DNA of 64,000 nt from Nostoc edaphicum CCNP1411. GTDB lineage: Bacteria > Cyanobacteriota > Cyanobacteriia > Cyanobacteriales > Nostocaceae. Positions within the stretch are counted from its first letter, which is position 1, and every line of letters begins with the position of its first letter. The notes under the pieces were generated by a model. It ran no database searches, was not told the origin of the DNA, and saw nothing but the letters and a program-made list of their open reading frames with translations. Below, one piece after another: positions 20,773 to 30,130 of this stretch. A program made the position numbers and the translations under genes. The stretch covers positions 5,665,001-5,729,000 of the forward strand of contig NZ_CP054698.1 of NCBI RefSeq assembly GCF_014023275.1. The letters run 5' to 3'.

Positions 20773-20911
20773 ACGAACCCATAAACAAGGATGAAGTTTG
20801 TAAATTATAGATCATAAAAAATGAAAAAAATCTCAGACTTATATATACAAAACTCAATCTTAATGGAGGTAATATTTGTTAAAATGACTGATTTGTTAAA
20901 CATACATAAAT

Positions 20912-21403
20912 CTATTCTCTGAGCATTTTATGAATTTCAGGTATTGGACCATTTTTATCATTAAATAACTGGCATAAATAATGAAGTTCATCATCTTGAA
21001 GTTGAAAATTACCAGTTGCTTTTATCTTTTTATAAACGAGTTGAATACTTCTGAGTGGATAAGCAAGAATTGCATGGTCTTGATCAAAGAGATATAAATC
21101 TGATTTATCTAATAAATATTCTTTAATAGATTTTCTAACACCGAATTCTACTATTTTTTTAAAGTGTTCAGGTATATTCGGTTCATAAAATTTTGCTATT
21201 TTATAATTTGCGTCTTCCCTTTTTATCATTAGCCAATTTAATGGTTTTTCAAGGTCAATCAGTTGTGAAAGTAAGGAAGGTTCTGTATTACGCTTGCTAA
21301 ACTCATCAAGTACTACCTTGTGTGTTTGCCCATCTCTTTTTTGAGGGCATTTTCCAGCTTGAACCTCTATTAAATAAGGCTTTTTTCCAATATAAAATAT
21401 ACA
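20912..21403 (-). pseudogene. 3' part of IS-interrupted partner gene
   Basis: Codes 163 residues starting CIFYIGKKPYLIEVQAGK, followed by DGQTHKVVLDEF. The frame opens only inside the insertion-sequence end (TTG at 21469). Removing the element at 21412-22868 and one target copy joins this segment in frame to the part at 22869-23138, giving ...ALLALDNI-CIFYIGKK... and 253 residues in all. I do not recognise the C-terminal domain. AT-rich composition differs from the flanking housekeeping genes. Confidence 0.8.
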
Positions 21404-21411
21404 AATATTAT
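21404..21411. repeat. Target-site duplication, left copy
   Basis: AATATTAT, identical to 22869-22876, directly outside the left end of the insertion element. Confidence 0.9.
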
Positions 21412-22868
21412 GTATCGGCTCAATAAGTCGGGGTAGCGAATAAAAGTAAAAAGACTTGCTAACATCCAATTTATTGAGAGTTAACTAGATTGTTCTAACG
21501 CAGGGATTCTATTTGAATGCAAACGCTTGACTAATTCTCGGTAGTAATCCCAAAATTCCCCTAAAAATTTGTCTAATGTTTGTTGACAAAAACCAACAAA
21601 TGGACTTAATTATTTATAATGTCTGGCTTCATGTACCCAACATAAAGCCAAATTATCTGTAATTAATTTGAATTGGGGTGCATCATCGCAGACCAGAAAT
21701 TCTACCACTGGTATTTGAGATTGCTGATGATAGAACGAAATTGCAGCAGCTTCCAAAACACGAGTCCGGTATTGAGAACCTAGCTTGCTTAAATACGTAT
21801 CCAGCAATGAATTAAACTCTAATTCAGTCAAAACTGTTTCTTGCGGCAACAATTTCATTTGATTGTGCCATTTAGTTGGGACATTAAAACTTGTAAGCAA
21901 CTCGTAAGTCAGCCCATTTAGAACATATTCAAGCTCTTGTCTATTTTGCAAGACCCCAATTACGCTTAGTCGGTCTTTCTTAGCTGTAGTTGAGTAGACT
22001 GTGTACCAGGGGTTACAAATTACATTCGTGGTCTGATTTACTCCTTTAACACGGGCACTTGTTTGGTCTATATGCTGCCACGAGCTACTTTCTAACCCAG
22101 ATGTATAAACTTGATTATATTCAGCTTCAAAATCGCCTAAGTTTTTGATGAGTAGATTTGATAAATAGCCAGCCGACATTGAGATCCCAATATTCTCTAA
22201 AAACTCTAGCAACTTACCTTGGGTCATATTACCGCCGTAATATAAGCTAATTACTAGAGCTTTTATTCCCGGACCAAATTCTCCATCGTAACCAGGTGGC
22301 AAAGATGCTAAATACGTTTTTCCAACACTAGGCGAGTAATATTTTTCTTTCCGGAATAATACGTTATCAGTTAACAGTGAAATATCTTGAATGATTACCT
22401 CTTCATAGCCTTTGAACTGTGCATCAGGCGGTAGCTCACTCGCCGGATAATCCAGAATGCATGTCCTGTCTACTTTTATGCTCTGATTTTTGCTACTTTT
22501 CGTATGTTTTTTTGGAGTGTGTCGTTCTTTTTCGGATGAATGATTGCTCTTGAACCCTTTCGACTGATTGCTCTTGATTTCTGGTTTCCCCTGTTCGCCT
22601 TTCAGACGATTGTTTTCGTCCCGTAGTTTTTGGTTTTCTTCACGTAATTCTTTTATCTCTGATTGTTGCTGCTCTATGACGTTTAGCAGAACAGTTAATG
22701 TCTGGCGCAAGGATTCGTCTGCAAACTTTGAGGGGTCGATGGTTTGCAACAATGCCTCTACTTGTTTTTCTGGAGATTGCTTTTGCGCCATGTCATATAT
22801 TCTACGACCCTATGTGCATCTCTCTACTTTGTTATTTTTTCTACTACCCCGATTTATTGAGCGGATAC
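21412..22868 (-). mobile_element. IS66-type insertion sequence, 1457 bp, decayed
   Basis: Bounded by imperfect 25-bp inverted ends: GTATCGGCTCAATAAGTCGG at 21412 and, read inward from the right end, GTATCCGCTCAATAAATCGG. The flanks are a perfect 8-bp duplication AATATTAT, the length IS66 elements make. It carries one transposase gene with an in-frame stop and no accessory orfA/orfB. The insertion is in the second gene of the DGQHR pair. Confidence 0.92.
21481..22791 (-). pseudogene. IS66-like transposase, in-frame stop and short C-terminus
   Basis: Reads 393 residues to a TAA at 21610-21612 and then continues in the same frame for 43 more (LSPFVGFCQQTLDKFLGEF...) to a stop at 21481. The N-terminal coiled coil (about 38-65) and basic linker (75-107) precede the catalytic core. 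DDE-like acidic residues are seen at D242 (HIDQTSARVKG) and in VCDDAPQF. The final catalytic Glu region expected further on is absent. The protein is probably inactive; the family call rests on these motifs and the 8-bp target duplication. Confidence 0.82.
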
Positions 22869-23138
22869 AATATTATCTAGTGCAAGGAGAGCGCGCAATG
22901 CATAAAAGGTCGCATAATATAACTTGACAGTAGCCCATGTAAAAAGTTGTTTGTTAATACCTATTGTGGCATCTCCAACAGAAATAGTAGCAGAATAAAT
23001 ATAGCTAATGGCATCACTTTTCAGAGAGTTAAGTAAGACTCTTTCCTCCGATTTGCTTAGAGTGCGGCTTTCAATAACTATTTTTGATGAAGTAGCAGGT
23101 AACAATGTTTGTATATATGCTTGAGCCTGATGAGTCAC
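22869..23138 (-). pseudogene. 5' part of IS-interrupted partner gene (helical, HEPN-like)
   Basis: 90 codons from a GTG that begins one base after the DGQHR gene stop. The helix WATVKLYYATFYALRALLAL resembles the core helix of YaaC/HEPN-type proteins. As it stands, translation runs 4 codons into the insertion element and stops. With the 3' part at 20912-21403 it restores a 253-residue protein. No Rx4-6H nuclease motif is obvious, so an RNase role is not supported. Confidence 0.8.
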
Positions 23139-23139
23139 T

Positions 23140-24180
23140 TTAAATTTCCAATCTTCTAGGAGTATTATCTTCTGGATTAAAAGCATCGACAAGTCTTTGA
23201 TAAATTTTTTTTTGTGCATCTTTTCCTCCCATACCCTTAACTTCATCTTGATGTATTAAATTACTCTTGTTAATATTAATAACGCTATCAATTATATCGA
23301 TTTTAAAAGAGGATTTAAGATTGCAATAAGGTAATATTTTAAGTTGCAAAAACTCCATAGCGCCAGCAAATCCAGCAGCATAATTAAATGCATTAGTTTT
23401 GACATACCAATCTTGATCATATTTCTGTTTGATTGCAATAAAGAAATTTAAAATTATTTGCTTCTGCATTTCAAGTTCAAAAACTCCTATATGCTCAAAA
23501 CTGCCCTTTTCTTCAACTAATGGTTTAATTGTTGTCACAACAGTTGACAATGCAATCCCACCTTTTCTTGTAGGTGAACCTGGAAACTTTATTTGTTCAT
23601 GAAAGGGCGATTCTGGAGTTTTATTTAAGAAGATTGCAATATCTCTCGCTCTTTCAGCAGCTCGATCTATTACTACAGGTTGACTAGCTAAACCATACAA
23701 ATCAAAAACTAAACTTCGGGATACAGTTTTTTGCTCTGTATTGATTGATAGGAAGATATCTGCACATTCATTTGTACTAAGATTTTCATAAATAGCAACT
23801 GGAAGCTCTAATGTTGATATCGATTCGCGCTCAACAATAGCAGCCTTAATTCCTGCTAGTCTGTGTTGCCCATCTATAAGTTGGGCAGACTTTGGCATAT
23901 TTTTAAATACAATGGTGTTGTTTATCTTCTGAAGTTGATTATCTTTACTAATCCAATTTAAAATTATTGCTCCTGGATAATCTCCACCTTCCAAAGTAAA
24001 ATTCTTTATATTTGTAATTCGTCTAGGGTTAAGTAAACGCTGAACTGCACCCTCTTCATCACTTTGTCCACGAACAGAAGCATAGCTAATATCTGTAAGT
24101 AATCCTGCTGGAAACTTAGTCAAAATTAACTTTCTATTAGCTTGATTTACCTCTATATATGGAAAGCTAAACTCTTGCAT
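23140..24180 (-). CDS. DGQHR-domain protein (DndB-like)
   Basis: A 346-residue protein with the defining motif LIDGQHRLAG (DGQHR at 103-107), preceded by GAIILNWIS and followed by the FLSINTEQKTVSRSL block. The DGQHR fold occurs in DndB regulators of DNA phosphorothioation and in proteins of mobile or defence islands. No dndACDE genes are in the window, so a Dnd role is not supported. It is AT-rich and coupled to the partner gene by a 1-nt gap, which suggests co-translation. Confidence 0.85.
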   Translation of the reverse strand: MQEFSFPYIEVNQANRKLILTKFPAGLLTDISYASVRGQSDEEGAVQRLLNPRRITNIKNFTLEGGDYPGAIILNWISKDNQLQKINNTIVFKNMPKSAQLIDGQHRLAGIKAAIVERESISTLELPVAIYENLSTNECADIFLSINTEQKTVSRSLVFDLYGLASQPVVIDRAAERARDIAIFLNKTPESPFHEQIKFPGSPTRKGGIALSTVVTTIKPLVEEKGSFEHIGVFELEMQKQIILNFFIAIKQKYDQDWYVKTNAFNYAAGFAGAMEFLQLKILPYCNLKSSFKIDIIDSVININKSNLIHQDEVKGMGGKDAQKKIYQRLVDAFNPEDNTPRRLEI

Positions 24181-24452
24181 TCCCTTTGCCTTATTGATTT
24201 TTACAAATTCACAAAAATAAAATGTGTATTCTATTTTACCATAAGTACAATACTATAATAAACGAAAAATATACTAGAAATATTAAGTAGCTATTGAACC
24301 TAGTTTAAAGTCTACTCTTCACTAACTGTAAGACTCACTCTTTTTTAACAACCGCCCACACTAATAAAGAAAAGCGAGCGATCGCTCTTTTTAACCAGAA
24401 GATGCAGAGCGATCGCAGATACAATCAGAAGTAAAAGGTAAGCAGGTAGAAA

Positions 24453-24815
24453 ATGGCTGAAATTGTCACCCTTCAACTCCCTGAAACACTGGCACAAAAA
24501 GCAAAGGAAATCGCTGCTTTCACACATCGACGGCTTGAAGACGTATTACTAGAATGGATTGACCGCGCCATTACCGAACTACCTGTGGAGTCATTACCGG
24601 ATGAGCAGGTTTTGGCTATGTGCGATATGCAGATGGAAACTCAGCAGCAAGAGGTTTTCAGTGACTTGCAAGCGCGTTACCGAGAGGGACAGCTTAATGA
24701 TGCAGAAGTTCGTCTACTAGATGAACTAATGCAAGTCTACCGACGTGGCTTAATAAGTAAAGCAAGAGCCTTAAAAGTGGCTGTTGAACGTGGCTTGAAA
24801 CCAGCCCTCAATTAA
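24453..24815 (+). CDS. Antitoxin-like small protein upstream of HNH gene
   Basis: A 120-residue helical, acidic protein starting VTLQLPETLAQKAKEIA, a ribbon-helix-helix-like N-terminus as in many cyanobacterial antitoxin-type proteins. It is followed after 5 bp by the HNH gene. A role as immunity or regulatory partner of the HNH protein is inference from arrangement. Confidence 0.65.
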   Translation: MAEIVTLQLPETLAQKAKEIAAFTHRRLEDVLLEWIDRAITELPVESLPDEQVLAMCDMQMETQQQEVFSDLQARYREGQLNDAEVRLLDELMQVYRRGLISKARALKVAVERGLKPALN

Positions 24816-24820
24816 CAGCA

Positions 24821-25252
24821 ATGGCCCGATTTTACATTCCTGTAGAAATAGAACGTCGTGTTCGTACCGATGCTCGAAATCGCTGTGGCTATTGTTTGAG
24901 TCCTCAGCGTTTAGTGATGGCACGTTTGGAAATTGAACACATTATTCCCATATCTAAAGGTGGTAGCAATGATGAATCCAACTTGTGGCTAGCTTGTCCC
25001 CTATGTAATCGCTACAAAAGTGATAAAACTACAGGGGTTGATCCAGAAACGAACGAAACAGTAAGGCTATTTAACCCTCGTACTCAAGTCTGGTTTGAGC
25101 ATTTTGGCTGGAGTGAAGATGGTTTACGTATTGTTGGCAAAACGCCGACTGGTAGAGCAACTGTTGCAGTTCTACATTTGAGTGATGATGCAGATGCACT
25201 GGAAGTTCGCAGTTATTGGGTACTTGCGGGTTGGCATCCTCCAGAAGATTGA
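24821..25252 (+). CDS. HNH endonuclease
   Basis: A 143-residue HNH nuclease. A zinc-binding pair RCGYC near residue 22 precedes IEHIIPISKGGSNDESNLWL, and ACPLCNRYKSD supplies the second Cys pair and the HNH asparagine/histidine layout. The C-terminal 60 residues are not diagnostic. Small stand-alone HNH proteins of this type are common in cyanobacteria; the target is unknown. Confidence 0.85.
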   Translation: MARFYIPVEIERRVRTDARNRCGYCLSPQRLVMARLEIEHIIPISKGGSNDESNLWLACPLCNRYKSDKTTGVDPETNETVRLFNPRTQVWFEHFGWSEDGLRIVGKTPTGRATVAVLHLSDDADALEVRSYWVLAGWHPPED

Positions 25253-25288
25253 AGAAACCGCAGAGAGGTGCAAAGTAGCGCAAAGGTT

Positions 25289-26029
25289 TTAGAGAATTTG
25301 CGACAAAAATTTGCGTGTTCTTTCTTCTTTGGGGTGGCTGAAAAATGCGTCAGGGGTGGCTGACTCGACGAGGGAACCGCTATCCATTAAAATAACTCGG
25401 TCGGCGACTTCACGAGCGAATCCAACTTCGTGGGTGACGACTACCATTGTCATCCCATCACGGGCTAGACCTCGCATTACATCCAAAACTTCGCGTACCA
25501 TTTCTGGATCTAAGGCTGAGGTGGGTTCGTCAAACAGCATAATTTTGGGTTGCATGGCTAAAGCACGTGCGATCGCAACCCGTTGCTGTTGTCCACCAGA
25601 TAACTGTCCTGGATACTTCTGCGCCTGTTCTAAAATTCCCACTCTTTCTAAGAGTTGCATTGCTAATTCTTCAGCTTTTGCCTTTGGCGATCGCCGTACC
25701 CAAATTGGTGCTAAAGAGATATTTTGCAGCACTGTCAAATGAGGAAATAAATTAAATTGCTGAAACACCATTCCTACTTCTTTGCGAATCGTTTCAATAT
25801 TTCGCAAGTCATGGCTGAGGGTAATGCCGTCGATTTCAATTTTTCCTTGTTGATATTCTTCTAAAGCGTTAAATGTGCGGATAAAGGTAGATTTTCCTGA
25901 ACCAGATGGCCCCATCAATACTACTACTTCTCCACGATTCACTGTCAAGCTCACACCCTGAAGAACGTGGAATTTTCCATACCACTTGTGAACATCTTCA
26001 GCAACAATTATTTGTTTTCTTTCTGACAT
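25289..26029 (-). CDS. bgtA: Polar amino-acid ABC transporter ATPase
   Basis: A 246-residue ABC ATPase. Walker [11 protein letters not shown]-loop [12 protein letters not shown], signature [14 protein letters not shown], Walker [13 protein letters not shown] and switch His VVVTHEVGF are present. It is of the polar amino-acid (HisP/GlnQ) class. It is the last of four co-oriented genes matching the N-II amino-acid transporter of Anabaena (NatF, NatG, NatH, BgtA). I take the ATG at 26029 (MSERKQ) over the upstream in-frame start. Confidence 0.85.
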   Translation of the reverse strand: MSERKQIIVAEDVHKWYGKFHVLQGVSLTVNRGEVVVLMGPSGSGKSTFIRTFNALEEYQQGKIEIDGITLSHDLRNIETIRKEVGMVFQQFNLFPHLTVLQNISLAPIWVRRSPKAKAEELAMQLLERVGILEQAQKYPGQLSGGQQQRVAIARALAMQPKIMLFDEPTSALDPEMVREVLDVMRGLARDGMTMVVVTHEVGFAREVADRVILMDSGSLVESATPDAFFSHPKEERTRKFLSQIL

Positions 26030-26074
26030 ATTATTCAAAACCCTAATAATGAATATTAGTTTTATAACAACCAA

Positions 26075-26105
26075 TAACCAATGACTAATGACTAATGACC
26101 AATAA
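26075..26105. repeat. Heptamer array, natH-bgtA junction
   Basis: About four ACCAATG/ACTAATG units between the natH stop and the bgtA start. Confidence 0.7.
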
Positions 26106-27257
26106 CTAATTACTCAACTGTCTCTCTAACCGCCGAGAAGCCAACGACATGGAGTAACAAAATACCCAGTAAATAAATCCAATAAATAGATAAACTTCTG
26201 CATATCGGCCAATAAATTGTGGTTGTGCCAATATTGAACGGGCAATACCTGTTAGTTCTACTAATCCCACCAAAGATAATAGTGAAGTGTCTTTAAATAA
26301 GCCAATAAACTGACCAACGATCGCAGGAATAACGGTACGTAAGGCTTGAGGTAAGACGATTAACAAAATTACTAAGGCTGTATTTAATCCTAGCGCTTTT
26401 GCAGCTTCAATTTGCCCGCGAGGAACTGATTGGAGTCCACCACGCACGTTTTCTGCCATGTATGCAGCACTAAATAAAACCAATCCGGCAATTGCTCGCA
26501 ATACTCGATCTAAACGCACATCTGCTGATAAAAACAATGGCAGCATTACCTGAGCAAGGAACAAAATTCCAATCAGTGGCACTCCTCTGACGATTTCAAT
26601 ATACAGGATGGAAAACCAACGGACTACGGGTAAAGTGCTTGTGCGCCCTAAAGCCAGTAAAACCCCAATGGGAAAGGAAAGCACAATACTGACTGCTGCC
26701 ATTAGGAGGGTAAGTAGCAAACCATTCCACAAATTTGTAGATACTGGCTGCAATCCAAATCCACCGCCAATTAGCCAAAGAATGATGGGGAAAGACAATA
26801 ACCATAATAGGGAAAGCCAAGGAGTTACTACCTTAGTAAACTTTCCTCCAAGCCAAAAACCTACAAATAGTAAAACTGCAATTAACAGTAACCAAAGGCG
26901 GGATGTAAAGTCTAGTGGTAAAACAACTAACACAACGCCGATGATAAAAGCAAACAAAGCAATTCCACGTTTTGTTAACTGTTGCTTGCCAAAGAATACA
27001 CCTAGCGTTATGGCGGCTAAAGTCAAAGCGATCGCCAGCACAATCCAAATTCGCCAATATAGCGTTTGCGGAAATCTACCAACTAAAAATAAAGGTAAAT
27101 TAACCTGAATTACTGCCCATTGTGCTTGAGTAGTTGCCCAAGTTATAATTCCTCGCACTGCCCAAAATAGCAACACCAAACAGGCAACAGTTAACAAGCT
27201 GTTGTACCAAGTACTAAACAGGTTTTTACGTAGCCAAGTTAATTTGTCATTGGTCAT
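26106..27257 (-). CDS. natH: Amino-acid ABC transporter permease
   Basis: A 383-residue inner-membrane permease. The N-terminal half has several extra helices before the typical HisMQ-type core, which starts near residue 175. The EAA loop for ATPase contact is [20 protein letters not shown]. The start ATG lies within a heptamer array, giving MTNDKLTW. It would pair with NatG as the membrane channel. Confidence 0.85.
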   Translation of the reverse strand: MTNDKLTWLRKNLFSTWYNSLLTVACLVLLFWAVRGIITWATTQAQWAVIQVNLPLFLVGRFPQTLYWRIWIVLAIALTLAAITLGVFFGKQQLTKRGIALFAFIIGVVLVVLPLDFTSRLWLLLIAVLLFVGFWLGGKFTKVVTPWLSLLWLLSFPIILWLIGGGFGLQPVSTNLWNGLLLTLLMAAVSIVLSFPIGVLLALGRTSTLPVVRWFSILYIEIVRGVPLIGILFLAQVMLPLFLSADVRLDRVLRAIAGLVLFSAAYMAENVRGGLQSVPRGQIEAAKALGLNTALVILLIVLPQALRTVIPAIVGQFIGLFKDTSLLSLVGLVELTGIARSILAQPQFIGRYAEVYLFIGFIYWVFCYSMSLASRRLERQLSN

Positions 27258-27318
27258 TTGTCATTTGTCATTTGTTATTGGTCATTGGTCATTTGTCATT
27301 GGTCATTTGTCATTTGTA
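27246..27318. repeat. Heptamer array, natG-natH junction
   Basis: About ten GTCATTT/GTCATTG units in tandem. The end nearest natH supplies its ATG. Confidence 0.85.
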
Positions 27319-27399
27319 AAGGCTCATACTTTAACCTCAGAAACTCAATTTTCGAGTTCAGAAGCTCAACTTCCGAGTTCAACTGCTTCCTCATCTCCC

Positions 27400-28326
27400 T
27401 CATCTCTCTTTAATTTGTACACTGCGATTGAATAAATTCATCACTACAGAGATGGTTAAACTCAGGGTGAGATAGGTGAGCATAATCAGTAATATCACTT
27501 CTACGGCTTTCCCCGTTTGGTTAAAGGTGGTGGAGGCGACAAAATAAATATCGGGGTAGCCGATCGCGATCGCTAAACTGGTATTTTTGGTCAAATTAAG
27601 ATACTGACTCGTTAACGGTGGAATGATTACCCGCAAAGCTTGGGGAAAAATCACTAACCGCATTGCTAACCCTGGTTTTAATCCTAGCGATCGCGCTGCT
27701 TCCCATTGTCCCTTCGGTACTGATTGAATCCCACCTCGGACAATCTCAGCAATAAACGCACCTGTGTAAAAAGTTAGTCCCAATAATAAAGCTGAAAACT
27801 CTGGGGATAAGGTAAACCAAGGAAGTTCTAAGCCATTTTGACTAACGCCAATAAAACCCCAAAGGGATATCTTATTTTCTGTTTTGGGAAAACTAAGAAA
27901 AACAGCAAAGTACCAAAACAGCAATTGCAACAGTAAGGGCGTATTACGGAAAATTTCCACGTAAACCATCGTAATATTCCGCACTAGCCAGTTGTCTGAA
28001 AGTCGGGCAATTCCAGCACCTACCCCTACAATTGTTGTGAGAAAAATTCCTGCAACCGCCACCCGCAAGGAGTTAATTAACCCCACCCACAAAGCATGAC
28101 TGTAGGTGTCAGTGGGTTTATAGTTAATCAGCGCCTCGCCAATATCAAAAGATGCTTGTTGCTTAAGAAAATCAAATCCAAACTGAATACCCAATTGCTG
28201 CAAATTGCGCTGAAGATTGCCCCACAGGATTACTACTACAATTACTGCTAAAAATACGGCAACTAATTGCAAGACAATCCTCCAAAAGCGGACATCACGC
28301 CATATAAGCGGTTTTGAGTTTGTCAT
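27400..28326 (-). CDS. natG: Amino-acid ABC transporter permease
   Basis: A 308-residue permease of the HisMQ type. Membrane helices are visible from residue 15, and the EAA loop is WEAARSLGLKPGLAMRLVIFP. The C-terminus ends near VVMNLFNRSVQIKER. The ATG lies in a heptamer array (MTNSKPLIW). Confidence 0.85.
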   Translation of the reverse strand: MTNSKPLIWRDVRFWRIVLQLVAVFLAVIVVVILWGNLQRNLQQLGIQFGFDFLKQQASFDIGEALINYKPTDTYSHALWVGLINSLRVAVAGIFLTTIVGVGAGIARLSDNWLVRNITMVYVEIFRNTPLLLQLLFWYFAVFLSFPKTENKISLWGFIGVSQNGLELPWFTLSPEFSALLLGLTFYTGAFIAEIVRGGIQSVPKGQWEAARSLGLKPGLAMRLVIFPQALRVIIPPLTSQYLNLTKNTSLAIAIGYPDIYFVASTTFNQTGKAVEVILLIMLTYLTLSLTISVVMNLFNRSVQIKER

Positions 28327-28371
28327 TTGTCATTTGTCATTGGTCATTGGTCATTGGTCATTGGTCATTTG
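28323..28371. repeat. Heptamer array, natF-natG junction
   Basis: Seven GTCATTT/GTCATTG units that run into the natG start codon. Confidence 0.85.
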
Positions 28372-28405
28372 GCATGAGTTATTCTCCTCATCTCCCTAAT
28401 CTCTT

Positions 28406-29494
28406 CTACCGGAATGGTGGAGAATAAAGTAGTCCGCCTTTGCTCCAGAGTTGATTTTGACCGCGAGCTAGATTAAGTTTTGTTTTGGGGCCGAGGTTGC
28501 GATCGTAAACTTCGGCGTAGTTACCAACGTGTTTAATTATTCTGGCTGCAAAGTCGTTTGTTAAGCCCAGTCCTTCGCCAAGGTTGCCTTCGGTTCCTAA
28601 AAAGCGCTTAATATCTGGGTCATTACTAGCAGCAAACTGACCTACGTTCTGGGAATTAATGCCCAACTCTTCAGCCTTTACTAGGGAATAAACCACCCAC
28701 TTGACAGCATCACCCCACCTAGCATCCCCTTTGGCGACTGCTGGTGCAAGGGGTTCTGAAGAAATCACTTCATCGAGAATCACGTTATCTTCTGGTTTGG
28801 GTAAAATTGTACCCCGCGAAACTAATGCTGAACGGTCAGCTGTAATGCCGTCGCAACGACCTTCGGCATAAGTAGCAAAGGTAACGTTAACGTCTTCAAA
28901 GACAACGGGTTTGTAGGTGATGCTCCTTTTCCGCATTTGGTCTGCTAAGTTCTGTTCAGTCGTAGTTCCAGTTTGAACGCAGATAGCTTTACCTTTCAAG
29001 TCTGCTAGGGACTTAATGTTGCTATTTTTGCGAACCATTATGGCTTGTCCATCGTAAAAGACTACAGGTGCAAATTCTAGACCTACAGAGGTATCGCGGC
29101 TAAGTGTCCAGGTAGTATTGCGGCTGAGAACGTCTACTTCGCCAGTTTGCAGAGCTGTAAACCGCTCTTTGGAATTGAGATTGCGAAATTCTACTGCATC
29201 TGGGTTGTCGAATAAAGCTGCGGCGATCGCACGACAAATATCTACATCAATGCCGCTGTATTTACCGTCAGTTCCCACAAAGCTAAACCCTGGCACTTCA
29301 CCACTGACACCGCAACTTAACTGACCACGGCTTTTAATGCTATCCCAACGATTTCGAGTTGCTGGTGCTGCTGGACTACTGCCTGGAGTGCCAGGTGTAT
29401 TTGCTGTTTGCCCTGAATCTCCACTACAAGAGGCGATCGCAAAAACTAGAGGTGCGATCGCTAGAATCAAAGCTGATTTACGCATAAACTTCAT
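28406..29494 (-). CDS. natF: Amino-acid ABC transporter, periplasmic lipoprotein
   Basis: A 362-residue solute-binding protein. The signal peptide ends in a lipobox (IASC), so it is a lipoprotein. The family 3 extracellular binding fold follows: GQLSCGVSGEVPGFSF, GIDVDICRAIAAALF and AICVQTGTTTEQNLADQ. It binds amino acids for the NatG-NatH-BgtA channel. An upstream start at 29548 is less likely than ATG 29494 (MKFMRKSALIL) because the signal peptide begins there. Confidence 0.87.
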   Translation of the reverse strand: MKFMRKSALILAIAPLVFAIASCSGDSGQTANTPGTPGSSPAAPATRNRWDSIKSRGQLSCGVSGEVPGFSFVGTDGKYSGIDVDICRAIAAALFDNPDAVEFRNLNSKERFTALQTGEVDVLSRNTTWTLSRDTSVGLEFAPVVFYDGQAIMVRKNSNIKSLADLKGKAICVQTGTTTEQNLADQMRKRSITYKPVVFEDVNVTFATYAEGRCDGITADRSALVSRGTILPKPEDNVILDEVISSEPLAPAVAKGDARWGDAVKWVVYSLVKAEELGINSQNVGQFAASNDPDIKRFLGTEGNLGEGLGLTNDFAARIIKHVGNYAEVYDRNLGPKTKLNLARGQNQLWSKGGLLYSPPFR

Positions 29495-30130
29495 AATTAC
29501 TAGACCAGAAATAATGTATTGCTCACTACAATCATTCAGTGAAAACAATTTGTTGCTTGTAATATAAAACTTTACCAGTCTATGTGCTATTTTTATTCGC
29601 TTTTAAAAGCGCAAGAACTGTTTTTACTTATATTTTCAAAAGCCTCAGATGCTACATAGAAATTATTTAAAATTGACTTCAGCTTTCAAGTTTGATTTAA
29701 AATCCTGCTCCCATGCTTGTTCTAGCAGTACATTCATTAAAACCATAAGAGAATATTAAAATTTCAGCGAGTTAGTGCTATATCCTTCACCACGGAAGAT
29801 TTAAAAACAATTCATTATCACTTCTTTAATAATGAGAAAGAATCCTTCATAAAATATCATTCACAGCGCAGAATGATCATCTGTTTTTTCTATTTTTATG
29901 CCCAATGCCCAATGCCCCTCAAGAGTGCTGAGTGCTGAGTCATGAGTGCTGAGTGGGGAATCTCACTTTTTTACTCAGAACTCAGAACTCGGAACTCGGA
30001 ACTATTTTGCCCCATGCCCTAATTGCATACTTCTATGTGATTAGAAGTATCCACACCAACCCAAACAACTACCCTTAGCAGGTTAAACTAGGTCTGGTAA
30101 CAACTGCTCCACGTTCCTTATGAGGCTTTT
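29495..30130. other. Intergenic with dispersed repeat
   Basis: About 635 bp. 29495-29890 should hold the natF promoter; I saw no correctly spaced NtcA site (GTAN8TAC). 29899-30019 is a repeat also found near 63.1 kb. The last 110 bp lead into the YbjN-like gene. Confidence 0.55.
29899..30019 (+). repeat. Dispersed repeat B, copy 1
   Basis: Tandem GAGTGCT, GAACTCA/GAACTCG and TGCCCAA units in a fixed order. The reverse complement recurs at 63086-63220. Confidence 0.8.

Noticed and set aside
20912..21469. Independent gene with TTG start at 21469
   Set aside because: The first 22 codons lie within the insertion element end. Sequence continuity shows it is the 3' half of the interrupted gene.
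23140..24180. DGQHR protein as DndB of a phosphorothioation system
   Set aside because: None of dndA, dndC, dndD or dndE is in the window and the neighbours do not fit.
27246..27318. Heptamer arrays as a possible CRISPR array
   Set aside because: The units are 7 bp with no unique spacers and no cas genes are nearby. The same units recur at many intergenic sites.
29560..29590. NtcA-like site upstream of natF
   Set aside because: GTA and TAC half-sites are present but 11 bp apart instead of 8, and no spaced -10 box follows.
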